Shown: positions 45,388-56,152 of the stretch, one piece after another
How positions within the stretch are numbered: position 1 is the first letter of the stretch
How the letters are laid out: each line of letters begins with the position of its first letter
Origin: Staphylococcus equorum
Lineage (GTDB): Bacteria > Bacillota > Bacilli > Staphylococcales > Staphylococcaceae
Length of the DNA stretch: 64,000 bases
NCBI RefSeq assembly: GCF_029531845.1
Contig: NZ_JAMBPV010000003.1
Span: forward strand, 124,001-188,000
Direction of reading: 5' to 3'
The notes under the pieces: generated by a model
Seen by the model: only the letters and a program-made list of their open reading frames with translations
What the model was told of the DNA's origin: nothing
Database searches by the model: none
Translations under genes and position numbers: made by a program

Positions 45388-46734
45388 TTATTTGTAATTT
45401 TTAAAGAAATCTATGGTTAATGATTTTACTTTTGGCGAAAGTATGAGGACAGCGATAACGTTAGGTATAAGCACAATTGCGAGTGCTAAATCTAATAAAT
45501 CCCACAGTTGTGTTGCTGCTCCTAAAGCACCTACGACTAATGATAATACGTAGACGACTTTCATAATCCAAGCACCTGTTAATCCAAATAAGAATTCTGC
45601 CATTCTAGAGCCGTAAAAGATTACGACGATAACCGTTGAAAACACGAAAAATAACATTGATATCGATACACTCATACTGCCAAATTGTCCAAAAGCATCT
45701 TCAAATGCTCTGGCTGTGAGTGCTGCAGATTGTGATTTGGCATCATCTGCTTTCCATACGCCAGAAACAAGCACAACGAAAGCAGTCGTACTGCACACGA
45801 CAAGCGTATCAACTACAATTTCGCTGACGCTCCAAAAAGCCTGACGTACAGGATGATCCGTTTTAGCAGCTGCATGGGCAATAGGTGACGTACCAAGACC
45901 TGCTTCATTAGAGTATATACCTCGCGCAAACCCCCAACGGATTGTAGTTGCGAGCGCTGCACCGAATGTTCCACCTAATGCTGCACTAGGATTAAAAGCT
46001 TGTTCAACAACAAGTGCAATGACATGCGGCACTTGAGTGATATTCATAATAATAATGGTAAACCCTAAGAAACAATATAAACCCACCATGATTGGTACAA
46101 TCTTCTCAGCAAATGATGCAATACGTTGAATACCACCAAACACGACTAATGCTGCAAGAATAGCTAAAACAACGCCAGTTACACCCATATTTATATTGAA
46201 TGTATCATGAACAGTACTCGCTGCCGAATGACCCTGCACCATAATACTGGGTATAAGCTCTATCATAAGCGCAAAAGCGAAGATGGTAGAGAAAATGGCT
46301 CCTAATTTTTTGTTTTTAAAACCCTTCTTCATATAATATGTAGGTCCACCAACAAATTCGCCTTTTTTGTTTTTTTCACGATAATGTACACCGAGTACGT
46401 TTTCACTAAATTTTAAAGCCATGCCTAGAAAAGCAATTACCATCATCCAAAAGACAGCACCAGGACCGCCCATCATAATAGCAGTAGGCACCCCAACAAT
46501 ATTCGCAGCGCCTATCGTAGATGATAACGCCGAAGTCAGTGCTTGCCTCGGTGTGATTGTACCTTCGCCTTCTGGTTTTTTATTGATACTTCCAAAGGTC
46601 TGCTTCATCATATAAAAGAAATGTCTAAATTGAATAAATTTCAAGTTTATTGTTAAATATAAACTTGCAACTAATAATAAAGTAACTAAAGGAAATCCCC
46701 AAAGCCAATCTGAAAAAGCAACGATTTTTTCCAT
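45388..46734 (-). CDS. Alanine/glycine:cation symporter family protein
   Basis: A 448-residue AGCS-family secondary transporter. FIQFRHFFYMMKQTFGS is the usual early loop, TPRQALTSALSSTIGAANIVGVPTAI the family signature, and GFARGIYSNEAGLGTSPIAHAAAKT the second signature. About eleven membrane segments. Takes up alanine or glycine with Na+ in known members. RBS GGGGAGATG at the start. Upstream lies a gap of several hundred bases. Confidence 0.93.
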   Translation of the reverse strand: MEKIVAFSDWLWGFPLVTLLLVASLYLTINLKFIQFRHFFYMMKQTFGSINKKPEGEGTITPRQALTSALSSTIGAANIVGVPTAIMMGGPGAVFWMMVIAFLGMALKFSENVLGVHYREKNKKGEFVGGPTYYMKKGFKNKKLGAIFSTIFAFALMIELIPSIMVQGHSAASTVHDTFNINMGVTGVVLAILAALVVFGGIQRIASFAEKIVPIMVGLYCFLGFTIIIMNITQVPHVIALVVEQAFNPSAALGGTFGAALATTIRWGFARGIYSNEAGLGTSPIAHAAAKTDHPVRQAFWSVSEIVVDTLVVCSTTAFVVLVSGVWKADDAKSQSAALTARAFEDAFGQFGSMSVSISMLFFVFSTVIVVIFYGSRMAEFLFGLTGAWIMKVVYVLSLVVGALGAATQLWDLLDLALAIVLIPNVIAVLILSPKVKSLTIDFFKNYK

Positions 46735-47174
46735 TACATCTCCCCTTTAATAATGTATTAAAATCAAATTGTCATAGATTTGCGTAAAAACAGTCTAAAG
46801 GTAACTAAACTATTTTTTTATAGTATCCCCTATTTGTTTTATTTCTAATCATTAGTTACCCTTTTAAAATTCACTTATAGATTCTAATTAAGCCTTTTTA
46901 TAATTTTTAAATTTATTATTTTTAATATTAAAATAAATTGTAGTATTAAATAATTATTACTATACACGTTGTTATCAATGACTTATTTAACATAGCTATA
47001 ACGTTTACGCTTTAGATATGTTTGATTAGAAATTCAGCATAAGGGAAAAGGTAATATGCAACAAATTTTTATCACGCATATCTATTGTGCTTTTTTGAAA
47101 ATAAAAACTCGTCAAAAACGAACTTAGTGCATTGTAATTGATATAAAAACCATTAAACAGTTAGGATGATTAAA
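46735..47174. other. AT-rich gap upstream of the symporter
   Basis: No recognised gene. A frame of 23 codons (47056-47127) with GGGAAAAGG upstream encodes a basic peptide without similarity that I know; I do not call it. ATAACGTTTACGC near 46997 is only a partial cre match. Confidence 0.4.
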
Positions 47175-47303
47175 ATGAAGAAACTTTTAACTATTAACAT
47201 CATAGCTTCACTTGCAATAATCACTTTTATAACATGCAAACAATGTTTAGATATGACAAAAGAAAATAGTATGGAAGATCATAATCGAGTTCATTTAGAT
47301 TAA
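47175..47303 (+). CDS. Possible 42-residue exported or membrane peptide
   Basis: A short frame MKKLLTINIIASLAIITFIT then CKQCLDMTKENS and an acidic end. The N-terminus is a plausible signal or membrane anchor and the Cys at residue 21 is reminiscent of a lipobox, though FITC does not fit the usual consensus. AGGATG lies upstream, and a hairpin follows 18 bases after the stop. No homologue known to me. Confidence 0.4.
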   Translation: MKKLLTINIIASLAIITFITCKQCLDMTKENSMEDHNRVHLD

Positions 47304-47320
47304 TTTTAAAATGCAAAAAT

Positions 47321-47360
47321 AAAGAGAGAGAAAAACGTATCATTTAGTCTTTCTCTCTCT
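47321..47360. terminator. Hairpin after the small peptide gene
   Basis: AAGAGAGAGAAA near 47322 pairs with TTTCTCTCTCTT near 47350. It has no long T-tract. A second short hairpin, AAATGC-TTTGTCG-GCATTT, near 47380-47400 belongs to the GTCGGC family. Confidence 0.55.
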
Positions 47361-47439
47361 TATATATTGTTAACAGAGCCTAAATGCTTTGTCGGCATTT
47401 TTGTACTAAATAAAACATCACCTTTTATACATGAAATCC

Positions 47440-48069
47440 TTACTTTTTCATAAATAGTAATGGAATTAATCCTCCAATTGCTGCAACTGATAGGACAACC
47501 CATTTTGATGAAGATGGTTTCCCACTATTTTTTTGCTGTTCTCGCTGATGTCTTTCTTCATCTTTTTCTAATTGTGATGTAGATTTTTTCTCATCGCTTA
47601 CATCTACCCCAAGTCCTTTAACAATTCTAAGCACTACATTTGTACCTTCAATCACTTGAGGATCTCTTAACGCAGATATCAGACTTAGATATCCTCCATG
47701 ACCTTTGCCATGTTCAAATTTACCTGCGTTTTCAATTCCTTTATTAAATTTGAGTACTATAGGTTCTAGCTCTTCCATATCTATTGTACCTAGTAACTGC
47801 ACAATCATAAGCATATTTTTCATAGATTTTGAAGCATCTGTTTCTTGCACTGACATTACTAGTCGGTGAATAATATCTTCACTCTGACCAAGACCAGCAT
47901 CCATCATTTCGAGAAGTTTATGATCTTTCATTTTTTCCAATATAGAAAACAAGTCCTCTAAACTATCTTTATGTTCCAGTAGTTGTTGTTCTAGTTCTTT
48001 CACTTCTTGTTCATGCTTAATTTCAGGGTCGATTTCTTGCTTATAAATGATTTTCGTTGCTTTAGCCAT
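47440..48069 (-). CDS. DUF1641 family protein (YrhD-like) linked to formate dehydrogenase
   Basis: A 209-residue protein of the DUF1641 family: an acidic helical N-terminus (EIKHEQEVKELEQQLLEHKDSL), a conserved middle (LEMMDAGLGQSEDIIHRLVMS, GHGGYLSLISALRDPQVIEGTNVVLRIVKGLG), then a charged linker and one C-terminal membrane segment (VVLSVAAIGGLIPLLF). Its start overlaps the stop of the formate dehydrogenase gene by one base. The pair matches yrhE-yrhD of B. subtilis; the role is probably assembly or membrane tethering (inference). Confidence 0.88.
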   Translation of the reverse strand: MAKATKIIYKQEIDPEIKHEQEVKELEQQLLEHKDSLEDLFSILEKMKDHKLLEMMDAGLGQSEDIIHRLVMSVQETDASKSMKNMLMIVQLLGTIDMEELEPIVLKFNKGIENAGKFEHGKGHGGYLSLISALRDPQVIEGTNVVLRIVKGLGVDVSDEKKSTSQLEKDEERHQREQQKNSGKPSSSKWVVLSVAAIGGLIPLLFMKK

Positions 48070-51029
48070 TATTTATTTACCCTCTTTTCTTTTACGACAT
48101 CTCCAGGGAATTTATAATCACTACGTGCCCATTTTTCTTTAACGTTTACACCAATTTGTGGTTGTGGATTACCATAACGGTGATTTTTTGTAGTTAATGG
48201 ACTTTCACCTTCTGGTTTTAATATGTCCATTTTCACTGAAACTTCTTTATAAGCTGGTGTATCAGTATCTTTATCAGCATGTGAGCTTGTTAAATGGTTA
48301 ATCGCACCTTCTCCGTTCGTGTTCATAGGAAGATAAAGTTGATTTCCTGTTACTCTTTCAGTAACAATACAGTCGACCTTCACTTTGCCATAAGGTGACA
48401 TTAAACGAACTTTAGTGCCATCCTCGATCCCACGTTCTTTCGCTAGTTCAGGTGAAACTTCAAGGAAGACGTTCGGTGTTTTTCCAGTGATTGCTTCAGA
48501 TTTATATGTCATATTGCCCTCATGGAAATGTTCTAATAAACGACCATTATTAACATGTAGATCATATTCATTACCGAAATCCAGTGGTTTAGTCCACTCT
48601 ACTGGCCAAAGTTTCGCTTTACCTTCCGGCAGTGGAAATTCTTTTTCAAATAGGCGTGGCGTATCTGCCCCATCTGCAGCTACTGGCCATTGAAGACTAT
48701 TGTACCCATCTAAACGGTTATAACTTACACCTGCAAAAAGAGGTGTTAGAGATGCCGCTTCATCCATGATTTCGCTTGGATGTGCATAATCCCAATTTGC
48801 GTCTAAACGGTTGGCAATTTCTGTAATAATTTGCCAGTCTGGTTTAGATTCTCCTAATGGTTCCAATGCTTTATAAATACGTTGGAAACGACGTTCTGTA
48901 TTAACAAATGTTCCATCTTTTTCAAGACTCGGACTTGCTGGTAATATTACATCAGCATATTCACAAGTTTTAGAGAAGAATATATCTTGCACTACAAAGA
49001 AATCTAATTTTTCAAAAGCCTTTTGTACATAGTTAATGTTCGAATCAACGATGCCCATATCTTCGCCTTTGATATAGACAATATCGAGTTCGCCTTCATG
49101 AATTGCATCTACCATTTCATGATTATTTAAACCTGATCTTGTAGGGATTTTTGTTCCCCAGTTTTCTTCAAAGCGATGACGTACTTCATCATCAGATACA
49201 AATTGATAACCAGGGAAACGGTCTGGCATACTACCAAAGTCACTGGCACCTTGCACATTATTATGACCTCTAAGTGGGTATGCGCCCGCACCTTGCTTCA
49301 TATAGTTACCAGTAATGAGCAACAGATTAGAAATTGCTGTACTTGTATCACTACCACCGCCATGTTGTGTAACACCCATCGCCCATAAAATAGAAGTAGA
49401 CTCTGCTTCATGTATTGAATGGGCTATATCAATTAACGTTTCTTGTGACATGCCTGTGGCTTCTTCCGCATACTCAAGCGTATATTGTTCCAAGCTATCC
49501 ATATATTCATCAACATCATTAACATGCTGTTCAAGAAAAGCATCATCTTGCCAATCTTGGTCAATAATATATTTTGTTACTGCTGACAACCATACTAAAT
49601 CACTGCCTGGTGCTGGTTGTACAAATAAGTCTGCGCGTTCGGCAAGTTCGTGTTTGCGTAAATCTGCTACGATAACTTTTTGATCGTGTAATTTTTGAGC
49701 ACGCTTAATACGTGTGGCTAAAACAGGATGTGATTCAGCAGTATTAGAGCCTATTGAAATGATAAGTTCAGCTTCAGCAATATCTTCATTAATTCCACCA
49801 GAATCACCGCCGTACCCTACTGTACGCCATAAGCCCATTGTCGCCGGAGACTGACAATATCTTGAGCAATTATCAATGTTATTTGTACCCACTACGCCCC
49901 GCGCAAGTTTTTGCATTAAGTAAGATTCTTCATTTGTACACTTGGAAGATGAGATGAAAGCTAACGCATCTGCACCTTTTTGGGCAATCTTCGCTTTGAA
50001 TTTGTCTTCAATTAAGTTCAATGCTTCTTCCCATTCTGCTTCTCTAAATGAGTCACCTTCACGAATGAGTGGTTTTTCAAGACGTTCCTCACTATTTACG
50101 AAATCCCATCCAAACTTCCCTTTTACACATGTAGATACACCATTTGCTGGCGCATCTATAGACGGTTCAACTTTTAGAATTTCACGGTCCTTCGTCCATA
50201 CGTCAAATGAACATCCCACACCACAATAGGTACAGACTGTTTTTGTTTTTTCAATACGCTGTTCTCTCATTTGTGCTTCAACATCTGAAACAGTCATTAA
50301 TGAACCGTATCCTGTTTCAACTTCTTTTGTCGCCTCTACTAATGGCCTGAAATTTTTCTCTGCCATACTTGTAAGGAAACCTGCTTCTCCTTCCATATCT
50401 ACTTCCATCATTGCATTACAAGGACACACTGTTGAACAATGTCCACAGTTAACGCATGATGACTCATCAATCGTCGTATCATTATCCCAAATGACACGTG
50501 GTCTTTCTAAGGTCCAGTCAATTAATAAAGTTTCATTGACCTGTAGATCCTGACAAGCTTCTACACATCTTCCACAAAGAATACATTGATCTGGATCATA
50601 GCGGTAAAATGCATTTCGCTGAACCTCAGAACCTTTAGTTGTGTGTGGCGTCTCTTGGTGTTCAATTTTCATCTGTTTAACTGTATTATGTATTTCACAG
50701 TTACCGTTGTTAAAATCACATACTGTACAATAAAGTTCATGGTTGCCTAAAACTCGGTCCAATGCAATAAGTTGTGCCTCATGGACTTCATTATCTTTAG
50801 TTTCAATGACGTCCCCTGGTTTTAATTCTGTCGAACACGCACGTTCAAATTCACCATTCACTTTGACGATACAAGCATCACAAGTTTCAATTGCACCGAG
50901 ACTTGGGTGATAACAAAGACTCGGCAGTTCAACATCATTTCTTTCTAAATAACTACGTACTGTTTCCGGTGCTTCAACCCGCTTTATCTCATCATTCAAC
51001 ATAAAATCAAAAGCCATTGATATAGACAT
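48069..51029 (-). CDS. Formate dehydrogenase alpha subunit, cysteine type
   Basis: A 986-residue molybdopterin oxidoreductase. In order (counted from the first possible ATG at 51035): plant-type 2Fe-2S domain with Cys41, 52, 55 and 67; a His-Cys cluster segment ([15 protein letters not shown]); two ferredoxin 4Fe-4S motifs ([11 protein letters not shown] at 151, [11 protein letters not shown] at 194); the Mo-domain 4Fe-4S (CTYCGVGC at 268); and the Mo-ligand Cys394 in SRYCQSP, where some enzymes have selenocysteine. ATG 51029 has better spacing from AAAGGGGCG than ATG 51035. It oxidises formate to CO2. Acts with the DUF1641 protein; lies next to hxlBA. Confidence 0.93.
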   Translation of the reverse strand: MSISMAFDFMLNDEIKRVEAPETVRSYLERNDVELPSLCYHPSLGAIETCDACIVKVNGEFERACSTELKPGDVIETKDNEVHEAQLIALDRVLGNHELYCTVCDFNNGNCEIHNTVKQMKIEHQETPHTTKGSEVQRNAFYRYDPDQCILCGRCVEACQDLQVNETLLIDWTLERPRVIWDNDTTIDESSCVNCGHCSTVCPCNAMMEVDMEGEAGFLTSMAEKNFRPLVEATKEVETGYGSLMTVSDVEAQMREQRIEKTKTVCTYCGVGCSFDVWTKDREILKVEPSIDAPANGVSTCVKGKFGWDFVNSEERLEKPLIREGDSFREAEWEEALNLIEDKFKAKIAQKGADALAFISSSKCTNEESYLMQKLARGVVGTNNIDNCSRYCQSPATMGLWRTVGYGGDSGGINEDIAEAELIISIGSNTAESHPVLATRIKRAQKLHDQKVIVADLRKHELAERADLFVQPAPGSDLVWLSAVTKYIIDQDWQDDAFLEQHVNDVDEYMDSLEQYTLEYAEEATGMSQETLIDIAHSIHEAESTSILWAMGVTQHGGGSDTSTAISNLLLITGNYMKQGAGAYPLRGHNNVQGASDFGSMPDRFPGYQFVSDDEVRHRFEENWGTKIPTRSGLNNHEMVDAIHEGELDIVYIKGEDMGIVDSNINYVQKAFEKLDFFVVQDIFFSKTCEYADVILPASPSLEKDGTFVNTERRFQRIYKALEPLGESKPDWQIITEIANRLDANWDYAHPSEIMDEAASLTPLFAGVSYNRLDGYNSLQWPVAADGADTPRLFEKEFPLPEGKAKLWPVEWTKPLDFGNEYDLHVNNGRLLEHFHEGNMTYKSEAITGKTPNVFLEVSPELAKERGIEDGTKVRLMSPYGKVKVDCIVTERVTGNQLYLPMNTNGEGAINHLTSSHADKDTDTPAYKEVSVKMDILKPEGESPLTTKNHRYGNPQPQIGVNVKEKWARSDYKFPGDVVKEKRVNK

Positions 51030-51230
51030 TAACATCGCCCCTTTTTACCCAATTTATTACCTTTTTCCCTAGGTTATAGAATTAAAACTTTTTATATAAA
51101 AAAGCAATAAATAATAAAAGGATTAACTTAATTATTCGATTAATATAAGGTTGATAAAACCTGCCGTAACCAAGTTAATTAAACTCTATATCTGAAAAGT
51201 AAAATTTATATACATGATTTTTAGCATAAT

Positions 51231-51265
51231 AAAAAGGCTTCTGTTAATTTTACACAGAAGCCTTT
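51231..51265 (-). terminator. hxlB terminator
   Basis: AAAGGCTTCTGT pairs with ACAGAAGCCTTT, followed by TTATTATG on the minus strand. Confidence 0.85.
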
Positions 51266-51302
51266 AATATTGTTCAATGATGTTGTTTTATTTAAATTAT
51301 GG

Positions 51303-51851
51303 TTATTCCAAATTTGCGTGGTTTTGTTGCATTGCTTCTTCATCAACTTTTAACTCAGTCATTAAATCTAAAACAATACTATCTAAAAACACTTGTGTTG
51401 CTTGTTCAAATAGGCTACCTAATGGTTGTGCTGAACCTTCAGCATCATATTTCGTCCCAGCTGGCAACTCAATCACTGCATTGGCAAGTTCACCAATGGC
51501 TGATGCTGGTTTTGTCGACAATAATACGACTTCTGCACCTACAGATTTAGCTTTATCTGCTAATAATCTTAAATGCTCTGTCGAACCTGACCCAGAGATG
51601 ACAACAAACAAGTCCTTTTCAGTAATAGACGGCGTCGTAGACTCACCCACAACATGCGCATATTTGCCTAATTGATTTAAACGCATTGCAAAACTATTTG
51701 CTACAAAGCCCGAACGACCTTTGCCTGCAACAAATATTTGATTCGCTTCAACCACTTGTGTTAAAAACGCTTTTGCTTCACTCTCTTTAACGTGCGATAG
51801 TGTATGGTCTAATTCATCTAATATTAAGCGATAATTTGTAATTTCAGTCAT
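51303..51851 (-). CDS. hxlB: 6-phospho-3-hexuloisomerase
   Basis: A 182-residue SIS-domain isomerase: IFVAGKGRSGFVANSFAMRL, HVVGESTTPSITEKDLFVVISGSG, and VVLLSTKPASAIGELANAV. It turns hexulose-6-phosphate into fructose-6-phosphate in the ribulose monophosphate pathway. The ATG at 51851 starts two bases after the hxlA stop, with GAAGG as ribosome binding site; a longer frame upstream (to 51935) would overlap hxlA by more than 80 bases and is rejected. Confidence 0.95.
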   Translation of the reverse strand: MTEITNYRLILDELDHTLSHVKESEAKAFLTQVVEANQIFVAGKGRSGFVANSFAMRLNQLGKYAHVVGESTTPSITEKDLFVVISGSGSTEHLRLLADKAKSVGAEVVLLSTKPASAIGELANAVIELPAGTKYDAEGSAQPLGSLFEQATQVFLDSIVLDLMTELKVDEEAMQQNHANLE

Positions 51852-51852
51852 A

Positions 51853-52494
51853 TTATCTGCCTTCAATCGCGTCTCTACATTGTTTAGCAGCTTCAACTGG
51901 ATCGTCTGCGTTAGCAATACCGCCACCAACAACAACTAAGTCTGGTTCTTCTGCTACAACCTCTTTAATTGTATCTGGTTTAATACCACCAATAACAGCT
52001 ACTTTTGAGTTAGAGATAACTGATTTAACTTTACGTAAACTTTCTAAAGGAGATTGACCTTCAGCTTGTAAGTCATAACCAGTATGCACAGCGATATAGT
52101 CTGCGCCTAAATCATCTAATTCTTTAGCACGTTTTTCTAAATCTTGTACTGCAATCATATCTACTAATAATTCTTTACCACTTTTATGTGCTTCTTCAAC
52201 TGCTGCTTTAATTGATGCATCTTCTGCAACGCCTAAAATTGTTACTACGTCTGCACCAAATTTAACTGCTTGGCTTACTTCGTAGTCTGCAGCATCCATA
52301 ATTTTTAAATCTGCAAGTACTTTTACGCCTTCTATATTATCGTTTAAATATTGAACCGCTGGTAAACCTTCATTAATAACGATTGGTGTACCAATTTCTA
52401 CGATATCTACATAATCTTTAACTTTATTCGCAAGTTCTGTAGCTTCCTCTTTATTCAATAAATCAATTGCTAGTTGTAATTCCAAAATGATCAT
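51853..52494 (-). CDS. hxlA: 3-hexulose-6-phosphate synthase
   Basis: A 213-residue orotidine-decarboxylase-superfamily TIM barrel: LQLAIDLLNKEEATELA, VKVLADLKIMDAADYEVSQAV (the D-x-K-x-x-D metal/catalytic motif), VAVIGGIKPDTIKEV. It condenses formaldehyde with ribulose-5-phosphate. Forms a formaldehyde-fixing operon with hxlB. RBS AAGGGATG. The formate dehydrogenase that follows in the same direction is separated by a terminator. Confidence 0.95.
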   Translation of the reverse strand: MIILELQLAIDLLNKEEATELANKVKDYVDIVEIGTPIVINEGLPAVQYLNDNIEGVKVLADLKIMDAADYEVSQAVKFGADVVTILGVAEDASIKAAVEEAHKSGKELLVDMIAVQDLEKRAKELDDLGADYIAVHTGYDLQAEGQSPLESLRKVKSVISNSKVAVIGGIKPDTIKEVVAEEPDLVVVGGGIANADDPVEAAKQCRDAIEGR

Positions 52495-53044
52495 CCCTTC
52501 TTGAATTAAATTATAGAGCCACCGTTGTGACTTAACTTACTATATAATGTTGCACTTAAGCTATTTACCCTTAGTTTCATATATTAAACTAGTAAAATAA
52601 CACGACAAATACCCGTACATCCTCTACATAAAATGAATATACCCGTTAATACCTATGTTAATTCTATGTTTTATTGTTAAAACTACAGTCATAATAAATT
52701 AATTATTATGCAAATTATATATAAATGTTATTACACTTATGCATTATACTTCTTTTATATATTTTTAACAGGAATTGGATTCCAGCCCTATTTCACTATT
52801 AAGTTGAGACTTTTTACTATAAATTGAGCAGAGTGATACATTTCTGTTGTGGTTTTTAGTAGAATGAAGAGATAATCAAAATATAAAATACAATTCTTAG
52901 ATATAAATTCACTTTTCTGGTAGAAAATATATACGAGTCGGTTTACACTAAAGTATAGACTTATATCATCGAAAACTATTCTGTTAAGTAATTATAAATA
53001 ATTGCATTTTGTAATGTTGGGTTTGGAAGCAAGGAGGCAAAATT
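52495..53044. other. 550-bp divergent gap between hxlA and yojF-type gene
   Basis: No gene seen. A possible promoter for the yojF-bshB2-folE2 operon is TTTACA near 52942 with TATCAT 16 bases further on. The remainder is very AT-rich. I looked for a Zur box and hxlR-type direct repeats and saw nothing convincing. Confidence 0.4.
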
Positions 53045-53404
53045 TTGGAACAAATAAACAATGAGGAAGTACAAGCATTACTTTCTTCATATGAGCATAA
53101 ACCTGTATACTTACATGTTGAAACAACAAATGGCGCATATGCTGCTCACTTTGACCAACGTGTATTTAATGCAGGAACTTTTTTAAGAAATATTCAAGTG
53201 ACCTACGAGCACGCTCAACTTAAAGGTGGCAACAAAGATCCTTTCCGTGTCGGTCTTAAACTGAAAGATAGCGGTTGGGTCTATGTCCAAGGGTTAACAC
53301 ATTATGAAGTGAATGAGAATGGTGAGTTTCTTCTAGCAGGGTTTAACTATGAAGGTCAATTAGCTGCTGCTTTAGAAATTAGTACTCAACCGTTCAAAGC
53401 ATAA
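53045..53404 (+). CDS. YojF-family (DUF1806) protein
   Basis: A 119-residue beta-rich protein of the YojF family: YEHKPVYLHVETTNGAYAAHF, NIQVTYEHAQLKGG, KDSGWVYVQGLTHYEVN. Function unknown, but it is paired with bshB2 in bacilli, so a role around bacillithiol is possible. Start is TTG at 53045 after AAGGAGG. The bshB2 gene begins 12 bases after the stop. Confidence 0.85.
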   Translation: MEQINNEEVQALLSSYEHKPVYLHVETTNGAYAAHFDQRVFNAGTFLRNIQVTYEHAQLKGGNKDPFRVGLKLKDSGWVYVQGLTHYEVNENGEFLLAGFNYEGQLAAALEISTQPFKA

Positions 53405-53416
53405 GGAGGGCGTATC

Positions 53417-54082
53417 ATGGCAGAGGAAAGCCAAGTATTAGTAATTTTTCCACATCCAGATGATGAATCGTTCTCATCTGCAGGCACATTAGCACGCTAT
53501 ATCGATAATGGAGTTCCAGTCACGTACGCATGTTTGACACTCGGACAAATGGGACGCAATCTAGGCAATCCACCTTTTGCTACGCGTGAGACATTACCAG
53601 ATATTCGTGAAAAAGAATTAGAAAAAGCAATGGAAGCAATAGGCATAACTGATTTACGTAAAATGGGTTTACGAGATAAAACTGTAGAGTTCGAACCACA
53701 CGATGAAATGGATGCAATGGTTAAAACCCTAATTGATGAATTACAACCATCTGTTATTATTTCTTTCTATCCACAGTTTGCTGTTCATCCTGACCATGAA
53801 GCTACTGCAGAAGCAGTTGTGAGAACAGTTGGTCGTATGCCAGAATCTGAAAGACCACGTTTACAGCTTGTAGCATTTAGTAATGACGCACATGAAAAAT
53901 TAGGTGCGCCAGACATTCTAAATGAGATCAGTGATTATAAAGAGGTTAAACTACGTACATTTGAAGCACATGCATCTCAAACAGGTCCATTCTTAGAGTC
54001 ACTTGCAACACCTGACGTACCTGGAGAAGCACACAGTTTCTTAGAAGTAGAACCTTATTGGACTTATAACTTTGAATCTTAA
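53417..54082 (+). CDS. bshB2: Bacillithiol biosynthesis deacetylase BshB2
   Basis: A 221-residue LmbE/PIG-L family zinc deacetylase. The [15 protein letters not shown] motif supplies the His and two Asp metal/catalytic residues, and [14 protein letters not shown] the later His. It removes acetate from GlcNAc-malate and possibly from bacillithiol-S-conjugates. Central gene of an operon with the yojF-type gene and folE2. RBS AAGGAGGGCG. Confidence 0.92.
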   Translation: MAEESQVLVIFPHPDDESFSSAGTLARYIDNGVPVTYACLTLGQMGRNLGNPPFATRETLPDIREKELEKAMEAIGITDLRKMGLRDKTVEFEPHDEMDAMVKTLIDELQPSVIISFYPQFAVHPDHEATAEAVVRTVGRMPESERPRLQLVAFSNDAHEKLGAPDILNEISDYKEVKLRTFEAHASQTGPFLESLATPDVPGEAHSFLEVEPYWTYNFES

Positions 54083-54096
54083 GTGGAGGCAATAGC

Positions 54097-54975
54097 ATGA
54101 CAGAATTTGACTTATCTACTAGAGAAGGCAGATGGAAGCACTTTGGTTCCGTTGACCCTATCGAAGGTACGAAACCAACTAAAAAAGAAAATATGAAAGA
54201 CTTACAAAGTACGCATAAAGATTTCTTATTTGAAATCGAAGAGGTAGGCATAAAAAACCTAGTTTACCCAGTACTTGTAGATCGTTTCCAAACTGCTGGA
54301 AACTTTAGTTTTTCAACAAGTTTAAACCAAGACGAAAAAGGCATTAATATGAGCCGTATATTAGAAAGTGTCGAAAAGCATTATGATAATGGTATCGAAC
54401 TAGACTTTGACGCACTTTATCAATTATTACGTAGCTTACAAGTTAGCATGGAACAAAACGCTGCTGGTTTAGATGTCTCAGCTAAGTGGTTCTTCGACCG
54501 TTACAGCCCAGTCACTCAAATTAAAGCTATCGGTCATGCCGATGTAACTTATGGTTTAGCGATTGATAAAGATGACGTAACACGTAAAGAGATTACAATC
54601 CAAGCTGCGGTCACTACACTATGTCCTTGTTCAAAAGAGATTAGTGAATACTCAGCACACAACCAACGTGGTATTATCACTGTAAAAGCTTATCTAAGTA
54701 AAGATGTTGATTTAATAAGTGATTATAAAGAAATAATTCTAGATGCAATGGAAGCTAATGCAAGCTCTATTTTATATCCTATTTTAAAACGTCCTGATGA
54801 AAAAAGCGTTACAGAACACGCTTATGAAAATCCAAGATTTGTAGAAGACCTTATCCGTCTTATCGCTGCAGATTTAGTAGGATTCGAGTGGCTTGATGGT
54901 TTTGAAATAGAATGTCGCAATGAAGAATCTATTCACCAACATGATGCTTTCGCCAAATTAAAATATCAAAAATAG
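54097..54975 (+). CDS. folE2: GTP cyclohydrolase FolE2 (type IB)
   Basis: A 292-residue tunnelling-fold enzyme making 7,8-dihydroneopterin triphosphate from GTP for folate synthesis. The family signature [20 protein letters not shown] carries the metal-ligand Cys. In bacilli FolE2 can use metals other than zinc and the gene is sometimes zinc-regulated. RBS AGTGGAGG; starts 14 bases after bshB2. The operon ends at the terminator 37 bases on. Confidence 0.95.
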   Translation: MTEFDLSTREGRWKHFGSVDPIEGTKPTKKENMKDLQSTHKDFLFEIEEVGIKNLVYPVLVDRFQTAGNFSFSTSLNQDEKGINMSRILESVEKHYDNGIELDFDALYQLLRSLQVSMEQNAAGLDVSAKWFFDRYSPVTQIKAIGHADVTYGLAIDKDDVTRKEITIQAAVTTLCPCSKEISEYSAHNQRGIITVKAYLSKDVDLISDYKEIILDAMEANASSILYPILKRPDEKSVTEHAYENPRFVEDLIRLIAADLVGFEWLDGFEIECRNEESIHQHDAFAKLKYQK

Positions 54976-55011
54976 TTAAGCACAATTTAACTCATACGCT
55001 TTATTTATTAT

Positions 55012-55048
55012 AAGAGTACTAATAGATATTTATTAGTACTCTTTTTTT
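55012..55048 (+). terminator. folE2 operon terminator
   Basis: AGAGTACTAATA pairs with TATTAGTACTCT, followed by TTTTTTT. The remaining gap to 55308 is AT-rich and contains no gene; it should hold the AraC-type promoter. Confidence 0.93.
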
Positions 55049-55308
55049 GTTCATAATTTGAATATATCTAGTTAATGTTATTTCTATTTTCTACATTACT
55101 TATTTGACGTTATGTTTTTAATTATTAAAAAGTAAAATTTTAAGGGTTACTATTAAATTATTTACTCTAAAATTTAAAGTCCCATATTAATTTTAAAATA
55201 ATGTCTATCAAGAGTTAAATTTTGTTGATGTTCTATATACACTTTTCATATTAAAATTATTATTATAGAGGACATACTCCTTAGTCTATAGGTGTGGTGA
55301 AATAAATA

Positions 55309-56148
55309 ATGGATTATGGTTTAAAGATATATAATAATAAAACATCCAATTTCAAATGTTTACGTACTAACCATTTTTTAAATATCTACTTAGTTTTCGA
55401 GGGAGAAATTACAATAATTAAAAATAACGATTTTCAACATTACCGTGCTGGAGACATCTTTTATATTCAAGACTATGAATGTATTAATGATATCAACTTC
55501 GAAGGCACGCTATTATGTCTATCTATAAATAATTACTATTATTATAAACTTTCGAATAAGTATGTTCAAAAAAAGAATAATATAATGGGTAATGATAAAC
55601 CCGATTTGAAAGCACATTATAGCGACGTCATCTTATCTATTTTAAATAAATCAATTATTTCAGATATAGAACGAAAATTATTATTTCTAATTGAAGCGAT
55701 CTATCTTAATAACATTGATACAATACCCCACTCTAAATCTGAACGAAATTTTAAAAATGTATTGATTAAAGACGTAATTCTATATATTAATAACAATTGT
55801 GAAAGAAAGTTAATTTGTCAGGACATTGCGCACCATTTTTTTGTGAATAACAGCTTTTTATCGCGTGAATTTTCAGCACTTATGTGTTGTACTTTATCAA
55901 ACTACATCATTGCTTTAAAAATTCACTTTTCAGCATGTGCCTTATTAAATGGTTGTGCTTTAGATTTTGTTTGGCGACAGTATCATTTTCGTTCACTCAA
56001 GGATTATATACATTACTTTCAAGAAATCAGAGGTGTAAGCCCCTATGAATTTAAATACAAGCAACCTGTTATAGAAGGCATTCAAAATAGATGTGCACCC
56101 ATTATTCAAAAACAAATAAACATTCAAAAAAATAACTTAACGTGGTGA
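55309..56148 (+). CDS. AraC-family-like transcriptional regulator with cupin-type sensor
   Basis: A 279-residue protein. The N-terminal 95 residues look like a cupin sensor (FLNIYLVFEGEITIIKNNDFQHYRAGDIFYIQDYE). The C-terminal 100 residues fit an AraC double HTH: DVILYINNNCERKLICQDIAHHFFVNNSFLSREF for the first, and YHFRSLKDYIHYFQEIRGVSPYEFK for the second. The first HTH is diverged and Cys-rich (MCCTLSNYI, FSACALLNGCALDF). It is followed after four bases by a SarA-like gene. Target unknown. Confidence 0.78.
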   Translation: MDYGLKIYNNKTSNFKCLRTNHFLNIYLVFEGEITIIKNNDFQHYRAGDIFYIQDYECINDINFEGTLLCLSINNYYYYKLSNKYVQKKNNIMGNDKPDLKAHYSDVILSILNKSIISDIERKLLFLIEAIYLNNIDTIPHSKSERNFKNVLIKDVILYINNNCERKLICQDIAHHFFVNNSFLSREFSALMCCTLSNYIIALKIHFSACALLNGCALDFVWRQYHFRSLKDYIHYFQEIRGVSPYEFKYKQPVIEGIQNRCAPIIQKQINIQKNNLTW

Positions 56149-56152
56149 TGAC

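Noticed and set aside
47056..47127. 23-codon basic peptide (MQQIFITHIYCAFLK...)
   Set aside because: A fair Shine-Dalgarno sequence is present, but there is no amphipathic or toxin-like pattern and the frame is too short to trust.
52495..53044. Zur box or riboswitch upstream of the folE2 operon
   Set aside because: No palindrome matching the Zur consensus and no recognised aptamer fold; only AT-rich sequence and a weak promoter.
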